A stretch of DNA of 10,153 bases from CAZHMN01 sp964533705 (GTDB taxonomy: Bacteria > Electryoneota > B3-LCP), in assembly GCA_964533705.1 (NCBI GenBank), contig CAZHMN010000093.1, positions 1 through 10,153 on the forward strand. The letters run 5' to 3'. The stretch's first letter is position 1. Each line of letters opens with the position of its first letter. Below are positions 1-6,586 of this stretch, piece after piece. A model generated the notes under the pieces. That model saw nothing but the letters and a program-made list of their open reading frames with translations, ran no database searches and was not told the DNA's origin. A program made the translations under genes and the position numbers.

Positions 1-1712
1 GAAGGGCCGAAGCGTTCCACGCGGTCGGGATTTCTGCGGTTGTACAGGTAGGTCAGGAAAGCGCCCAGCCACATAGCGATGGAATAGACTCCCGGCACGA
101 TGAAGGCGATGCCCAGGGCCACCGGCGAGGGCAACCATCTGGCAATCCTCTTAACCTTGTGCAGTACCGTGACCACTATGCCGAAGAGGGCACCGATGAC
201 GGCCGCCCAGAGCGCGCTGGGTTCCAGCGAAGCAATGCCTTCGACCAGCACCCGGGCCATTAAATGCCAGGCGACGACGGCCGGGCCGGCGAAATCCTCG
301 CCGGGAATTTCGTAAGCTGCAGTCAGTAAACGGTAAACGGCCGCAGCCGCGAAGATGCCCACCACCACTCCGATCAACTGTGTGATCACCTGCTTGCGGA
401 TGGAAACCTTCAGTATGTACCCTGCCTTGAGATCATGCATCAGGTCGCCGGATTGGCTGGCACCGGCGGCGGTGATACCGGCAGCCATCAGGTTGGTGGT
501 AATGTGGCCGGGATCCAGGAAACCATAGACCACCTGGGTGATCTTGCCCATCGCTCCCACCGGATTGATGTCCGTTTCGCCGGTGGCTCGCACCGCCACG
601 CTGGCGATGAACAGCGAGAGGATCACTGCCAGAATGCCCATCCAAAAGTGTATGCCGAAGAACCACCAGGCCAGGGTGGCCGTAAAGAGCGTCGCCAGAG
701 TCATACCGATCAACCACCACTTCATGGGAAAGGGATCGGGAGCGTCCTCTTCCTCCAATTCGGCTTCCACTGATCCCACCGTTACTTTTTTAAGTGATGT
801 AAAGGTGCGGGCGATGGTTTTATACTGCAGGGCTAAACTCGTGAATCCGGCGGCGATCATACAGGCGACTCCCGGCCAGAGAATCCATCTCAGCGCGTCG
901 CGGTAAATCGTAGTGCCGCCGCTGTATTCGATCAAGCCCATTTGATTCAAGATCGGCGTTATAATCCCCCAGGCCAGGATGGAACCCCCGAGCAATGACC
1001 AGCCGACCTTGGGACCGATTAGAATGCCTGCTCCCAGCATCATGGGAGATAGATTGATGCCGATGGTCAGAACGGCGAAACTTAAACCAAGCACGCCCAG
1101 AGTGGCCAAGCCGATGTCGTCCAGGGAGAAGTTTTCAAGTGAAGTCAAACCCAGCGGCTTGATGGACATGATCAGCTTGAAAGCCGCAGCGAATATGGCG
1201 GAGTAGAACAGTACCTTGGCTTTCTTGACCGCCTCGACTCCCGAGGCGTACATGGCCTTGATGGTTTCGGCTGCTGCGGTGCCGGTGGGATAGCGGAGTT
1301 TTTCCACGACGATCATCTGCCGGCGCAGAGGCACGGCGAAAAACACGCCCAGAAAGGCGATCGAGATCCCCCACAGGACCAGCTGCGGGTATGTCAGCAA
1401 AGGCTGTCCCTGCTCTTTGAAGATGAGTTCAAGAGCCGGTATGGAGGCAGTCAGGCCGGCGGCGGAAGCCATGGTGCCTGCCGATGAGCCGGCTGTAGCG
1501 GTAATTAAATTTTCCTTAGCGGAATAGGGACGTTGCAGGGCATGCGAAAAGGTCTTGAAAATGGCGAAGGAAATCACCGCCGCGGTGATGGATGCTCCGA
1601 AGGTCCAGCCGATCTTCAAGCCTATGCAGATGTTGGAAGCTCCGATTAGACAACCGACGAACAAGCCGGAGATTACGGCTCTAAGGGTGAGTTCCGAGTA
1701 GGATTTTTCCAT
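1..1712 (-). CDS. OPT-family oligopeptide/metal-chelate transporter (partial, 3' end outside window)
   Basis: Reading the minus strand from the ATG at 1712 gives an open frame of about 570 residues that is still open at base 1, so the C-terminus is missing. The protein is highly hydrophobic with many membrane segments. It carries OPT-family hallmarks: an N-terminal ELTLRAVISGLFVG segment followed by GLKIGWTFGASI, a small-residue-rich GSSAGTMASAAGL stretch, LRYPTGTAAAE at about residues 139-149, and GETDINPVGAMGKITQ from about residue 378. Family knowledge: OPT proteins are inner-membrane secondary transporters for small peptides or metal-chelator complexes (the YSL branch). The substrate cannot be read from the sequence. 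The start is supported by an AGGA ribosome-binding site (1718-1721) five bases upstream. It lies 156 bp downstream of lptD on the same strand, so co-transcription is possible but not shown. Confidence 0.9.
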   Translation of the reverse strand, partial: MEKSYSELTLRAVISGLFVGCLIGASNICIGLKIGWTFGASITAAVISFAIFKTFSHALQRPYSAKENLITATAGSSAGTMASAAGLTASIPALELIFKEQGQPLLTYPQLVLWGISIAFLGVFFAVPLRRQMIVVEKLRYPTGTAAAETIKAMYASGVEAVKKAKVLFYSAIFAAAFKLIMSIKPLGLTSLENFSLDDIGLATLGVLGLSFAVLTIGINLSPMMLGAGILIGPKVGWSLLGGSILAWGIITPILNQMGLIEYSGGTTIYRDALRWILWPGVACMIAAGFTSLALQYKTIARTFTSLKKVTVGSVEAELEEEDAPDPFPMKWWLIGMTLATLFTATLAWWFFGIHFWMGILAVILSLFIASVAVRATGETDINPVGAMGKITQVVYGFLDPGHITTNLMAAGITAAGASQSGDLMHDLKAGYILKVSIRKQVITQLIGVVVGIFAAAAVYRLLTAAYEIPGEDFAGPAVVAWHLMARVLVEGIASLEPSALWAAVIGALFGIVVTVLHKVKRIARWLPSPVALGIAFIVPGVYSIAMWLGAFLTYLYNRRNPDRVERFGP

Positions 1713-1717
1713 GAGAA

Positions 1718-1723
1718 TCCTCG
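1718..1723 (-). promoter_or_regulatory. Ribosome binding site of the OPT transporter
   Basis: The minus strand reads CGAGGA, followed by five bases and the ATG at 1712. It fixes the start of a gene that is otherwise only partly present. Confidence 0.6.
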
Positions 1724-1811
1724 AAGTTGCCGGCTCTTTGGGGCTCTGCTATTATTGGATAAAAAACGAAGGGAAACAGCCCCTAAATTAAGGATATTCT
1801 AAATCTTTTCA

Positions 1812-1852
1812 AAGAGGAAAATCTGGAAACCGGTTCGGACTCACTGGCTTCC
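1812..1852 (-). terminator. Possible weak terminator downstream of lptD
   Basis: On the minus strand GGAAGCC pairs with GGTTTCC (one G-U pair, 14-base loop), followed by AGATTTTCCTCTTTG. The T tract is broken, so this is at best an inefficient terminator. A second long-range pairing lies further on, GGGGCT (plus 1740-1745) with AGCCCC (1778-1783). Either could modulate read-through into the OPT gene, but neither is convincing alone. Confidence 0.25.
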
Positions 1853-1868
1853 ATAATCCCCACGCGAT

Positions 1869-4508
1869 TTAGAAGCCCATGAAGGTGCCTTGACCCCTGC
1901 GTTTTTCGACCTTTATATCCTGCAGTTGCGGTGATTTGATGTTTATTTTCAGATAATATCCCTGTCCAATGCCCAGGGGATTCCAGATCAAGCGGGCTTC
2001 CCAGCAGTGAAGATCCCGATAGATGGTCAAGCCCGCCGAGATTACCTTATGATCAATTAAGTCCACTCGAGTGTTGTAGCTGACCTGCCAGTTGGTGGTG
2101 ATGGAGGCGTCAACCGAGGCGTTCATCCAGAACGTTTTCGAGGGGTTGTTGGGATTATATTTGCTCAGGGTATAATGGAAAGAGAGATCCAAATCCCAGG
2201 GGATTTGCCCCAGATACCATTCTTTCAATTGGGGTTTCTTTTTTTCCAATTGAAGGGTGGTATCGAATTGAGCTTCTGTGGGCGCAAGCTCGGTTTCTAC
2301 CTGATCCTCATCGTAACGTACTTTTTGACGGGGGTGAATGAGAGTGCCGATGGAGAATTTGCTGCTGGTCGAAATGTCGAAGCTGGTCAGGCGCAGAATT
2401 CGGCCATTTTCGGGTTCGAAATAGTACTCGTCGTACTCTCCGTTGGCGCCGTATTTATAGAAACTATGGCTGGTCGTGAGGTCCAGGGATAGCGACTCAA
2501 GGGGGCCCAGGTCCTGGGCTTTGGTGATGGGCGATGCGCGAAAGCTGCTTCGCAGACTGCTGAACTTCAGGCTGTCGGCGGCGAAATTGTAACTGGAGGA
2601 AAAGTTTAACGTAAAAAGATCCCGCTTTTTCTTTTCTTCTCCCCGCCCGTATTTCATCTGGAAAAGGTTATTCAGCTGGAAATTTAAAGCCAATTGCTTT
2701 CCCACCGGAGTGCTTCCGTAGAGCGAACCGGCGAAGCGATCCTTTTTGACTTTTTCGCCAGTTGCTTCCGTTACCTCCTGGTAATATCCCCAGAGTGGGT
2801 CGCTGAAATCGGGCCTATAGCCCAGCGAAATGCTGGGCGTTGCGGTGTGGCGGAAAGCCTCTATGCCGGGCAATGGGTTTATCCAGTAACCGTACATCTT
2901 CGTGGACAAACCCAGGGATGAGCCGAAGGTGCGCCGAGCGGCGAAACCTATATCTTTGCGGCCGGACGAATCCTGTGTGTAATCGAGACTTTCGTCAAAC
3001 CACTCTTCCTTATAATTTAATGTGGGCGTAATGTTGAAGTATTTAAGGATTTTTTGCGGGCTGTTGAAATTGAGGGAATGCCTCGCAGCCGAGCGCCGCT
3101 CCTGAACCAGAGCGGTATCTCCCGACGTCGTCTGTTCATCCAGTACCCGGCGGTGCAGGTATTCACCGGAATAGGAGTAATAAAGGTTGTGATACCAGCG
3201 GGGTTCAAAGGTTGTGGTGTCGTCCGGGGATTTTTTGGGCAGGGGGATGATGGCGCTTTGCCCCCGCCGGAACGTCAAACGGGGAATATTCTGGCTGATC
3301 TCATCGGTCCTCAGGTTCTGTTCGTGATGGATGTTGGCGGTGATGGAATTTTTCGTCCCGGGGAAGGATCTGGTCAGTGTGGCATCGGAACGCAGCGTTT
3401 GCGAGAGTTGTTCATTCAAGTTGAAGGAATAATCCTGGTAGTAGCTGCCGTCGCTGATAATGTTGGCGTTCACAGTCAAGCGAGTATCGGGATCAATTTG
3501 TTGATCGTGATTGAGTTTTAACTCCCAGCGTCTTTTTTTCTCGGCGCCAAAATGCTGGTTGATGTAGGAACCATTGACGGTTCCCGATAAGTGGTAACGC
3601 CAGTTGTACCTGGCCCGCGCATTGAAGAGGAATCCTGATCTTTCGTAATAGTCAAGCGCACCGGTGAGGTCGCAGTAGTCGTTGGTAGCCCAGTAATATC
3701 CCAGGTTGCGGAAAAAGCGCCCCTGACCGGCGCTTTCCCCATATACGGGGACAATGAGACCCGATTGGCGTCCTTTTTTCGAGGGGAAAACGCCGTAAGG
3801 TATAGCGGCGACGGGAACTTCCCCGAAATAAAGCACAACGGGTTTGGCGACCACCTTATCTCCGGCCAACTTCATTTTTTGAGTTCTAAAAGTGTAGTGG
3901 GGATGCTCCTGATTGCAGGTTGTAAAACTGCCGGGACCGGCGTAGAGGATTTCCTGTGGTTCTTTTTTCAGCGCAGCTCCCCAGTAATAGCCTTCCTGAT
4001 CACTGGTGGTGCCTTCAGTGATCCTGCCGCGCCGGGTTTTTAAATTATAGGTCATCTTCTCGCCGAAGATCTCCTGACCCCCTTCGGAAAAAACCGGCTG
4101 ACCTTTCATCACGACCGTGTCCATTTCGGTTTTTGCTGAATCCGCCCAGATCGTATCCGGCAAGCCTTCGGCGATGATTAAATTCCGGTCCCAGTCCACC
4201 GTGATTTTCTCGGCTCGCAGTTGCATCCGTTGATAGGAAACCTGCGCATTCCCCTGCAATACCGTTATTTTGTCTGCGACGAAAAACTCGATGGATCTGG
4301 CGGAGTAGGCGATCGTCGTATCCACGTCGCTCTTTTCGGCTTGCAGAGTATCGGCGTTGGACTCGTTTTCTATAACGGTAGGCGCATTAGGGGATGAGGT
4401 TGTGTCCGCCAGTTCGGGCGGGAACTTGACCGGTTGGGCCTTGCCGGTAGCGTTGAAGATTCCTACAGCGACCAGCAGGGTGACAGTAAGGAGAAAGCTG
4501 CGCGCCAT
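1869..4508 (-). CDS. lptD: LPS-assembly outer-membrane protein LptD
   Basis: An 879-residue outer-membrane protein that would insert lipopolysaccharide into the outer leaflet as the terminal part of the Lpt bridge. From the ATG at 4508 there is a Sec signal peptide (MARSFLLTVTLLVAVGIF, likely cleavage after TGKA, residue 24). An OstA/LptA-like N-terminal domain follows at about residues 65-165, with typical phrases such as LQGNAQV, RAEKITVD and IFGEKMTYN. The LptD transition motifs come next: SFTTCNQEHPHYTF (about 194-207), EVPVAAIPYGVFP (about 230-242), SGLIVPVYGES, and YYWATNDYCDLTG. The remainder is a long aromatic, alternating beta-barrel ending in GF. An in-frame TTG at 4544 would add 12 residues; I prefer the ATG because it gives a cleaner signal peptide, but neither start has a good Shine-Dalgarno site. 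The length is in the range of bacteroidete-type LptD proteins. It is divergent from the first lipoprotein gene. Confidence 0.88.
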   Translation of the reverse strand: MARSFLLTVTLLVAVGIFNATGKAQPVKFPPELADTTSSPNAPTVIENESNADTLQAEKSDVDTTIAYSARSIEFFVADKITVLQGNAQVSYQRMQLRAEKITVDWDRNLIIAEGLPDTIWADSAKTEMDTVVMKGQPVFSEGGQEIFGEKMTYNLKTRRGRITEGTTSDQEGYYWGAALKKEPQEILYAGPGSFTTCNQEHPHYTFRTQKMKLAGDKVVAKPVVLYFGEVPVAAIPYGVFPSKKGRQSGLIVPVYGESAGQGRFFRNLGYYWATNDYCDLTGALDYYERSGFLFNARARYNWRYHLSGTVNGSYINQHFGAEKKRRWELKLNHDQQIDPDTRLTVNANIISDGSYYQDYSFNLNEQLSQTLRSDATLTRSFPGTKNSITANIHHEQNLRTDEISQNIPRLTFRRGQSAIIPLPKKSPDDTTTFEPRWYHNLYYSYSGEYLHRRVLDEQTTSGDTALVQERRSAARHSLNFNSPQKILKYFNITPTLNYKEEWFDESLDYTQDSSGRKDIGFAARRTFGSSLGLSTKMYGYWINPLPGIEAFRHTATPSISLGYRPDFSDPLWGYYQEVTEATGEKVKKDRFAGSLYGSTPVGKQLALNFQLNNLFQMKYGRGEEKKKRDLFTLNFSSSYNFAADSLKFSSLRSSFRASPITKAQDLGPLESLSLDLTTSHSFYKYGANGEYDEYYFEPENGRILRLTSFDISTSSKFSIGTLIHPRQKVRYDEDQVETELAPTEAQFDTTLQLEKKKPQLKEWYLGQIPWDLDLSFHYTLSKYNPNNPSKTFWMNASVDASITTNWQVSYNTRVDLIDHKVISAGLTIYRDLHCWEARLIWNPLGIGQGYYLKINIKSPQLQDIKVEKRRGQGTFMGF

Positions 4509-4602
4509 GCCGCATAATTTACGCGCTTGATCAATTAAATGCAAGTCAACTTTTGCTTTAACCCATGTAATTGAAACTCAAAGACTCTGCTAATTCTCCG
4601 CG

Positions 4603-4630
4603 TTTTATCGGAAAAAGAGACGGATGCCAA
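4603..4630 (-). promoter_or_regulatory. Candidate sigma-70-type promoter for lptD
   Basis: The minus strand shows TTGGCA (4625-4630) and ATAAAA (4603-4608) separated by 16 bases, about 95 bp upstream of the lptD ATG. The match to consensus is moderate, and AT-rich DNA yields such matches by chance. If real, it lies only 12 bp from the distal enhancer-like palindrome that serves the divergent lipoprotein gene. Confidence 0.25.
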
Positions 4631-4642
4631 GTTTAAAGAAAT

Positions 4643-4658
4643 GGGTTTATATGAACCG
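4643..4658 (+). promoter_or_regulatory. Distal enhancer-like palindrome upstream of lipoprotein gene 1 (weaker copy)
   Basis: GGGTTTATATGAACCG is a near-palindrome (GGTTTAT/ATGAACC with one mismatched pair). It aligns to the stronger site TGGCTCATTTGAGCCA at 10 of 16 positions. Its centre is exactly 24 bp upstream of the proximal site's centre, the same spacing as the pair in front of the second lipoprotein gene. It is called on spacing plus partial similarity. Confidence 0.45.
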
Positions 4659-4665
4659 GCCAGAC

Positions 4666-4683
4666 ATGGCTCATTTGAGCCAT
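4666..4683 (+). promoter_or_regulatory. Proximal enhancer-like palindrome (activator binding site) upstream of lipoprotein gene 1
   Basis: ATGGCTCA-TT-TGAGCCAT has perfect 8-bp inverted arms. Its centre is 81.5 bp upstream of the first G of the -24 GG and roughly 106 bp upstream of the predicted transcription start, a normal position for a sigma-54 activator (bacterial enhancer-binding protein) site. The half-site GAGCCATTTC recurs at 5658-5667 in front of the second lipoprotein gene. Confidence 0.7.
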
Positions 4684-4754
4684 TTCCTGGTCAATATCTT
4701 AAGATGGCTGGGAAGGTGGATTATATATCTTTAAAATACAAGATGATAAAGAAA

Positions 4755-4770
4755 TGGCACACGCTTTGCA
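4755..4770 (+). promoter_or_regulatory. Sigma-54 (-24/-12) promoter of lipoprotein gene 1
   Basis: TGGCACACGCTTTGCA matches the RpoN consensus TGGCAC-N5-TTGCA, with the invariant GG (4756-4757) and GC (4768-4769) ten bases apart. Transcription should start near 4781, leaving a leader of about 45 bases before the ATG at 4827. The flank AAAGAAATGGCAC is shared with the second lipoprotein promoter. Sigma-54 promoters need an ATP-hydrolysing activator bound upstream, consistent with the palindromes at 4643-4683. Confidence 0.88.
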
Positions 4771-4816
4771 GTTATATGTTGCAGAAGCGAATGGGCAAAT
4801 GACCTCGAAGAAACAT

Positions 4817-4823
4817 GGAGGGG
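4817..4823 (+). promoter_or_regulatory. Ribosome binding site that sets the start of lipoprotein gene 1
   Basis: GGAGGGG lies three bases before the ATG at 4827 (core GGAGG five bases away). An earlier in-frame ATG at 4815 overlaps this site and has no ribosome-binding site of its own, so 4827 is the better start. Confidence 0.75.
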
Positions 4824-4826
4824 ATC

Positions 4827-5489
4827 ATGGAATCAAAAAAGAGCATTTTAAGTGCGTTGGGGATTGCGGCGTTGGGGTTGAGCTTGATACTGGGAGGATG
4901 TTCCCAGTTTGAGTCGCCCGATAACGATGGATCCAGGGATCTGAGCTTAACCGCATCACCGCGACCGACCTCACCGGATGACATGGAGCCGCCGCCCTTC
5001 AATTTAACTCGCTACCAGTATCCGGAGAGCGCCAATTGTCCTCCTGAAGGTTACGAGTTCGTTCCTATTGGCGCTCATCGAACCGTTCGAAGCACGGATT
5101 TCCCCGGGGGCGATGATTGGGAAATCGGCATCATCTGGTACTGGTGGGGCGGTGAGGTTCTGCTGGATGATGATTCCGGGATTGAGGTAGGCTCATATGC
5201 TATTCCTTATTGGGCTACCTGGGTCGCCGTTACCCGTCCTGATTCAGCGGAACCCTGGATTGAATTCGAGCCGCACGGCTTGGTGTTCAACTATTCGCAG
5301 GTGGCCCGCATCTCCTGGGCTGAGTGCGGATTACCGGAGGGCGTGCAGCCGGAGGACTTGACGGTCTGGTATTACCATGAGGAAATAGACGAGTACGAAT
5401 ACATCGGCGGTACCGTCTACCCGGAACTGCAATACATCGAATACCCTATAGACCACTTCAGTCGTTATGTGATTGCTTATCAGCCATAA
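4827..5489 (+). CDS. Sigma-54-controlled lipoprotein with ZU5-like C-terminal domain, paralogue 1
   Basis: A 220-residue predicted lipoprotein of unknown function. It has a signal peptide (MESKKSILSALGIAALGLSL) and a lipobox LGGC with the lipidated Cys at residue 25. A low-complexity acidic/proline linker (about 26-57) follows, then a globular domain from PPPFNLTRYQYP (about 55) to the C-terminus. Phrases such as WGGEVLL, EPWIEFEPHGLVF (142-154), QPEDLTVWYYHEE and the terminal DHFSRYVIA resemble prokaryotic ZU5-type modules. That assignment is a judgement from pattern, not a search. The residue after the lipid Cys is Ser, not Asp, so outer-membrane targeting is plausible by enterobacterial rules, which may not hold here. 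The domain is clearly homologous to that of the next gene. It is monocistronic: sigma-54 promoter at 4755 and terminator at 5519-5548. Confidence 0.85.
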   Translation: MESKKSILSALGIAALGLSLILGGCSQFESPDNDGSRDLSLTASPRPTSPDDMEPPPFNLTRYQYPESANCPPEGYEFVPIGAHRTVRSTDFPGGDDWEIGIIWYWWGGEVLLDDDSGIEVGSYAIPYWATWVAVTRPDSAEPWIEFEPHGLVFNYSQVARISWAECGLPEGVQPEDLTVWYYHEEIDEYEYIGGTVYPELQYIEYPIDHFSRYVIAYQP

Positions 5490-5518
5490 TTCGGTTTCTC
5501 ATCGAGTCTCCTCCAATA

Positions 5519-5548
5519 AGCCGGTCTGCGGACCGGCTAATTTTTTTT
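5519..5548 (+). terminator. Rho-independent terminator of lipoprotein gene 1
   Basis: The perfect 8-bp stem AGCCGGTC/GACCGGCT with loop TGCG is followed by AA and eight T residues. It starts 30 bp after the stop codon and separates the two lipoprotein genes into distinct transcripts. Confidence 0.92.
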
Positions 5549-5623
5549 GAGGTGCTGGAATGGCCAAATCCGGCCTTTTCTGCTTAGGTGGTATAGTACC
5601 GATTTGAGGTTCGCTATGGGGTA

Positions 5624-5639
5624 TGGCTCAAATAGACCA
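5624..5639 (+). promoter_or_regulatory. Distal enhancer-like site upstream of lipoprotein gene 2
   Basis: TGGCTCAAATAGACCA has one perfect half-site (TGGCTC) and a degenerate second half (AGACCA against GAGCCA). Its centre is 24 bp upstream of the proximal site and 105.5 bp upstream of the first G of the -24 GG, matching the arrangement at 4643-4658. Confidence 0.6.
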
Positions 5640-5647
5640 GTACTGAT

Positions 5648-5663
5648 TGGTTCAAAAGAGCCA
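5648..5663 (+). promoter_or_regulatory. Proximal enhancer-like site upstream of lipoprotein gene 2
   Basis: TGGTTC-AAAA-GAGCCA is an inverted repeat with one mismatch, equivalent to TGGCTC-ATTT-GAGCCA in front of the first lipoprotein gene. Its centre is 81.5 bp upstream of the first G of the -24 GG, the same distance as in gene 1. The AT-rich DNA between it and the promoter includes TATCAA (5684-5689), faintly reminiscent of an IHF site, which would help DNA looping. That last point is speculative. Confidence 0.65.
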
Positions 5664-5735
5664 TTTCGGTTGTTCTACAACGTTATCAAACTTAAATGGA
5701 GATATAGCTTTATAATTATCAGCATATTAAAGAAA

Positions 5736-5751
5736 TGGCACGCCCCTTGCA
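5736..5751 (+). promoter_or_regulatory. Sigma-54 (-24/-12) promoter of lipoprotein gene 2
   Basis: TGGCACGCCCCTTGCA is a full match to the RpoN consensus TGGCACG-N4-TTGCA, with GG (5737-5738) and GC (5749-5750) correctly spaced. Transcription should begin near 5762, about 35 bases before the ATG at 5797. This excludes the in-frame GTG at 5761 as a start codon. Confidence 0.92.
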
Positions 5752-5783
5752 TTAATCTTAGTGAAAGCATCGCTACCACACAC

Positions 5784-5789
5784 AGGAGG
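5784..5789 (+). promoter_or_regulatory. Ribosome binding site that sets the start of lipoprotein gene 2
   Basis: AGGAGG lies seven bases before the ATG at 5797. It supports that ATG over the upstream in-frame GTG at 5761, which falls at or just before the predicted transcription start. Confidence 0.8.
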
Positions 5790-5796
5790 GGGAATC

Positions 5797-6501
5797 ATGA
5801 AGACGAGAAAACGGATCTTAAATCTTTTAGTAATCGCCCTGATGGGATTGGGTTTACTGTTAGCCGGATGTTCAGAGCTGAACCATGATGGAGCGACGGT
5901 CAACGATAGTAATCCCGTCGCCCCGAAGGACGGTTTAACGCAGCCTCAGGATGATCTGTACAACAACTCTGCTCGGGGGACACTCGATGGTGAGGGTGGT
6001 GATTCGGAGTCCGGAAGAAAGCTTCCGCCCATGGATTTGACGCGTTACGAGTATCCTGCCGAAGCAGACATACCACCTCCGGGCTATCAATTTGTCGAAA
6101 TCGGACAAAATAATACCGGCAGCACGGAAGATGGCTGGGTGTACACCTATATTCGAGCGGCCCTCGGTGGGGAACTATGGCTTAATGGCAACGGCCTTGT
6201 CATTGAAGCTTACGGAGTTCCTTATAATACCTGGATCGCGATGACCGAACCGATGCCTGATGAGCCCTGGGTGGAGTATGAGCCCCACGGGTTAGTTTTT
6301 ACCAGCCCTCAGTACGCTCGGATATCATATGCGGGTTGTGAACTACCGGCAGGTATGGATCCCGATGACCTGGAGATATGGTACTGGAATGACAAACTGG
6401 GGCAGTACGAATACGTTGGCGGCGATAACCACATTGAAGAGGAGTACATTGAATTTGATATCGAGCACTTCAGTCGCTATGTCGTCGCCGGTGAGGAATA
6501 A
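5797..6501 (+). CDS. Sigma-54-controlled lipoprotein with ZU5-like C-terminal domain, paralogue 2
   Basis: A 234-residue predicted lipoprotein of unknown function, paralogous to the gene just upstream. It has a signal peptide (MKTRKRILNLLVIALMGLGL) and a lipobox LAGC with Cys at residue 25, the same position as in the paralogue. The linker is longer and hydrophilic (about 26-76), and is followed by the shared domain: LPPMDLTRYEYP (76-87), PPGYQFVEIG, GGELWLNG, EPWVEYEPHGLVF (156-168), DPDDLEIWYW and a terminal EHFSRYVVAG. Most of the divergence from paralogue 1 is in the linker and in the middle (about 104-145). The ZU5-like assignment rests on the G-L-V-F and HFSRYV phrases and is tentative. 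Its sigma-54 promoter (5736), tandem upstream sites and terminator (6529) make it an independent unit controlled like its neighbour. Confidence 0.87.
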   Translation: MKTRKRILNLLVIALMGLGLLLAGCSELNHDGATVNDSNPVAPKDGLTQPQDDLYNNSARGTLDGEGGDSESGRKLPPMDLTRYEYPAEADIPPPGYQFVEIGQNNTGSTEDGWVYTYIRAALGGELWLNGNGLVIEAYGVPYNTWIAMTEPMPDEPWVEYEPHGLVFTSPQYARISYAGCELPAGMDPDDLEIWYWNDKLGQYEYVGGDNHIEEEYIEFDIEHFSRYVVAGEE

Positions 6502-6528
6502 TCCGAATTAAAATCAGGCCAATAACAG

Positions 6529-6559
6529 CGGGCTGGCTGAACGCCAGCCCGTTCTTTTT
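6529..6559 (+). terminator. Rho-independent terminator of lipoprotein gene 2
   Basis: A perfect 9-bp stem, CGGGCTGGC/GCCAGCCCG with loop TGAAC, is followed by TTCTTTTT. It lies between the convergent ends of the lipoprotein and methylthiotransferase genes. It lacks a good T tract on the minus strand, so it mainly serves the plus-strand gene. Confidence 0.88.
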
Positions 6560-6586
6560 GTTGAAAGCCTAACCGTAAAGAAGGTC

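Noticed and set aside
433..1374. Several open frames on both strands within 100-1374, opposite to or overlapping the OPT transporter frame
   Set aside because: They are shadows of a moderately GC-rich coding region. They show no domain motifs, signal peptides or ribosome-binding sites, while the long minus-strand frame has clear OPT motifs throughout.
2820..2838. GCCCAGC-GAAAT-GCTGGGC hairpin inside lptD
   Set aside because: It lies in the middle of a beta-barrel coding stretch (the PSISLGY region), has no T tract, and no second copy was seen. It is likely a chance product of codon choice.
4772..5002. Minus-strand open frame of 76 codons overlapping the start of lipoprotein gene 1
   Set aside because: It runs antisense through the signal peptide region, has no ribosome-binding site or recognisable domain, and overlaps a well-supported promoter and gene.
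5561..5580. GGCC-AAATCC-GGCC followed by TTTT just after the first lipoprotein terminator; also GGTATAGTACC at 5590-5600
   Set aside because: Both are short arms of common composition. The first could be a second weak terminator or a degenerate activator site, but it fits neither the motif nor the 24-bp spacing well enough to annotate.
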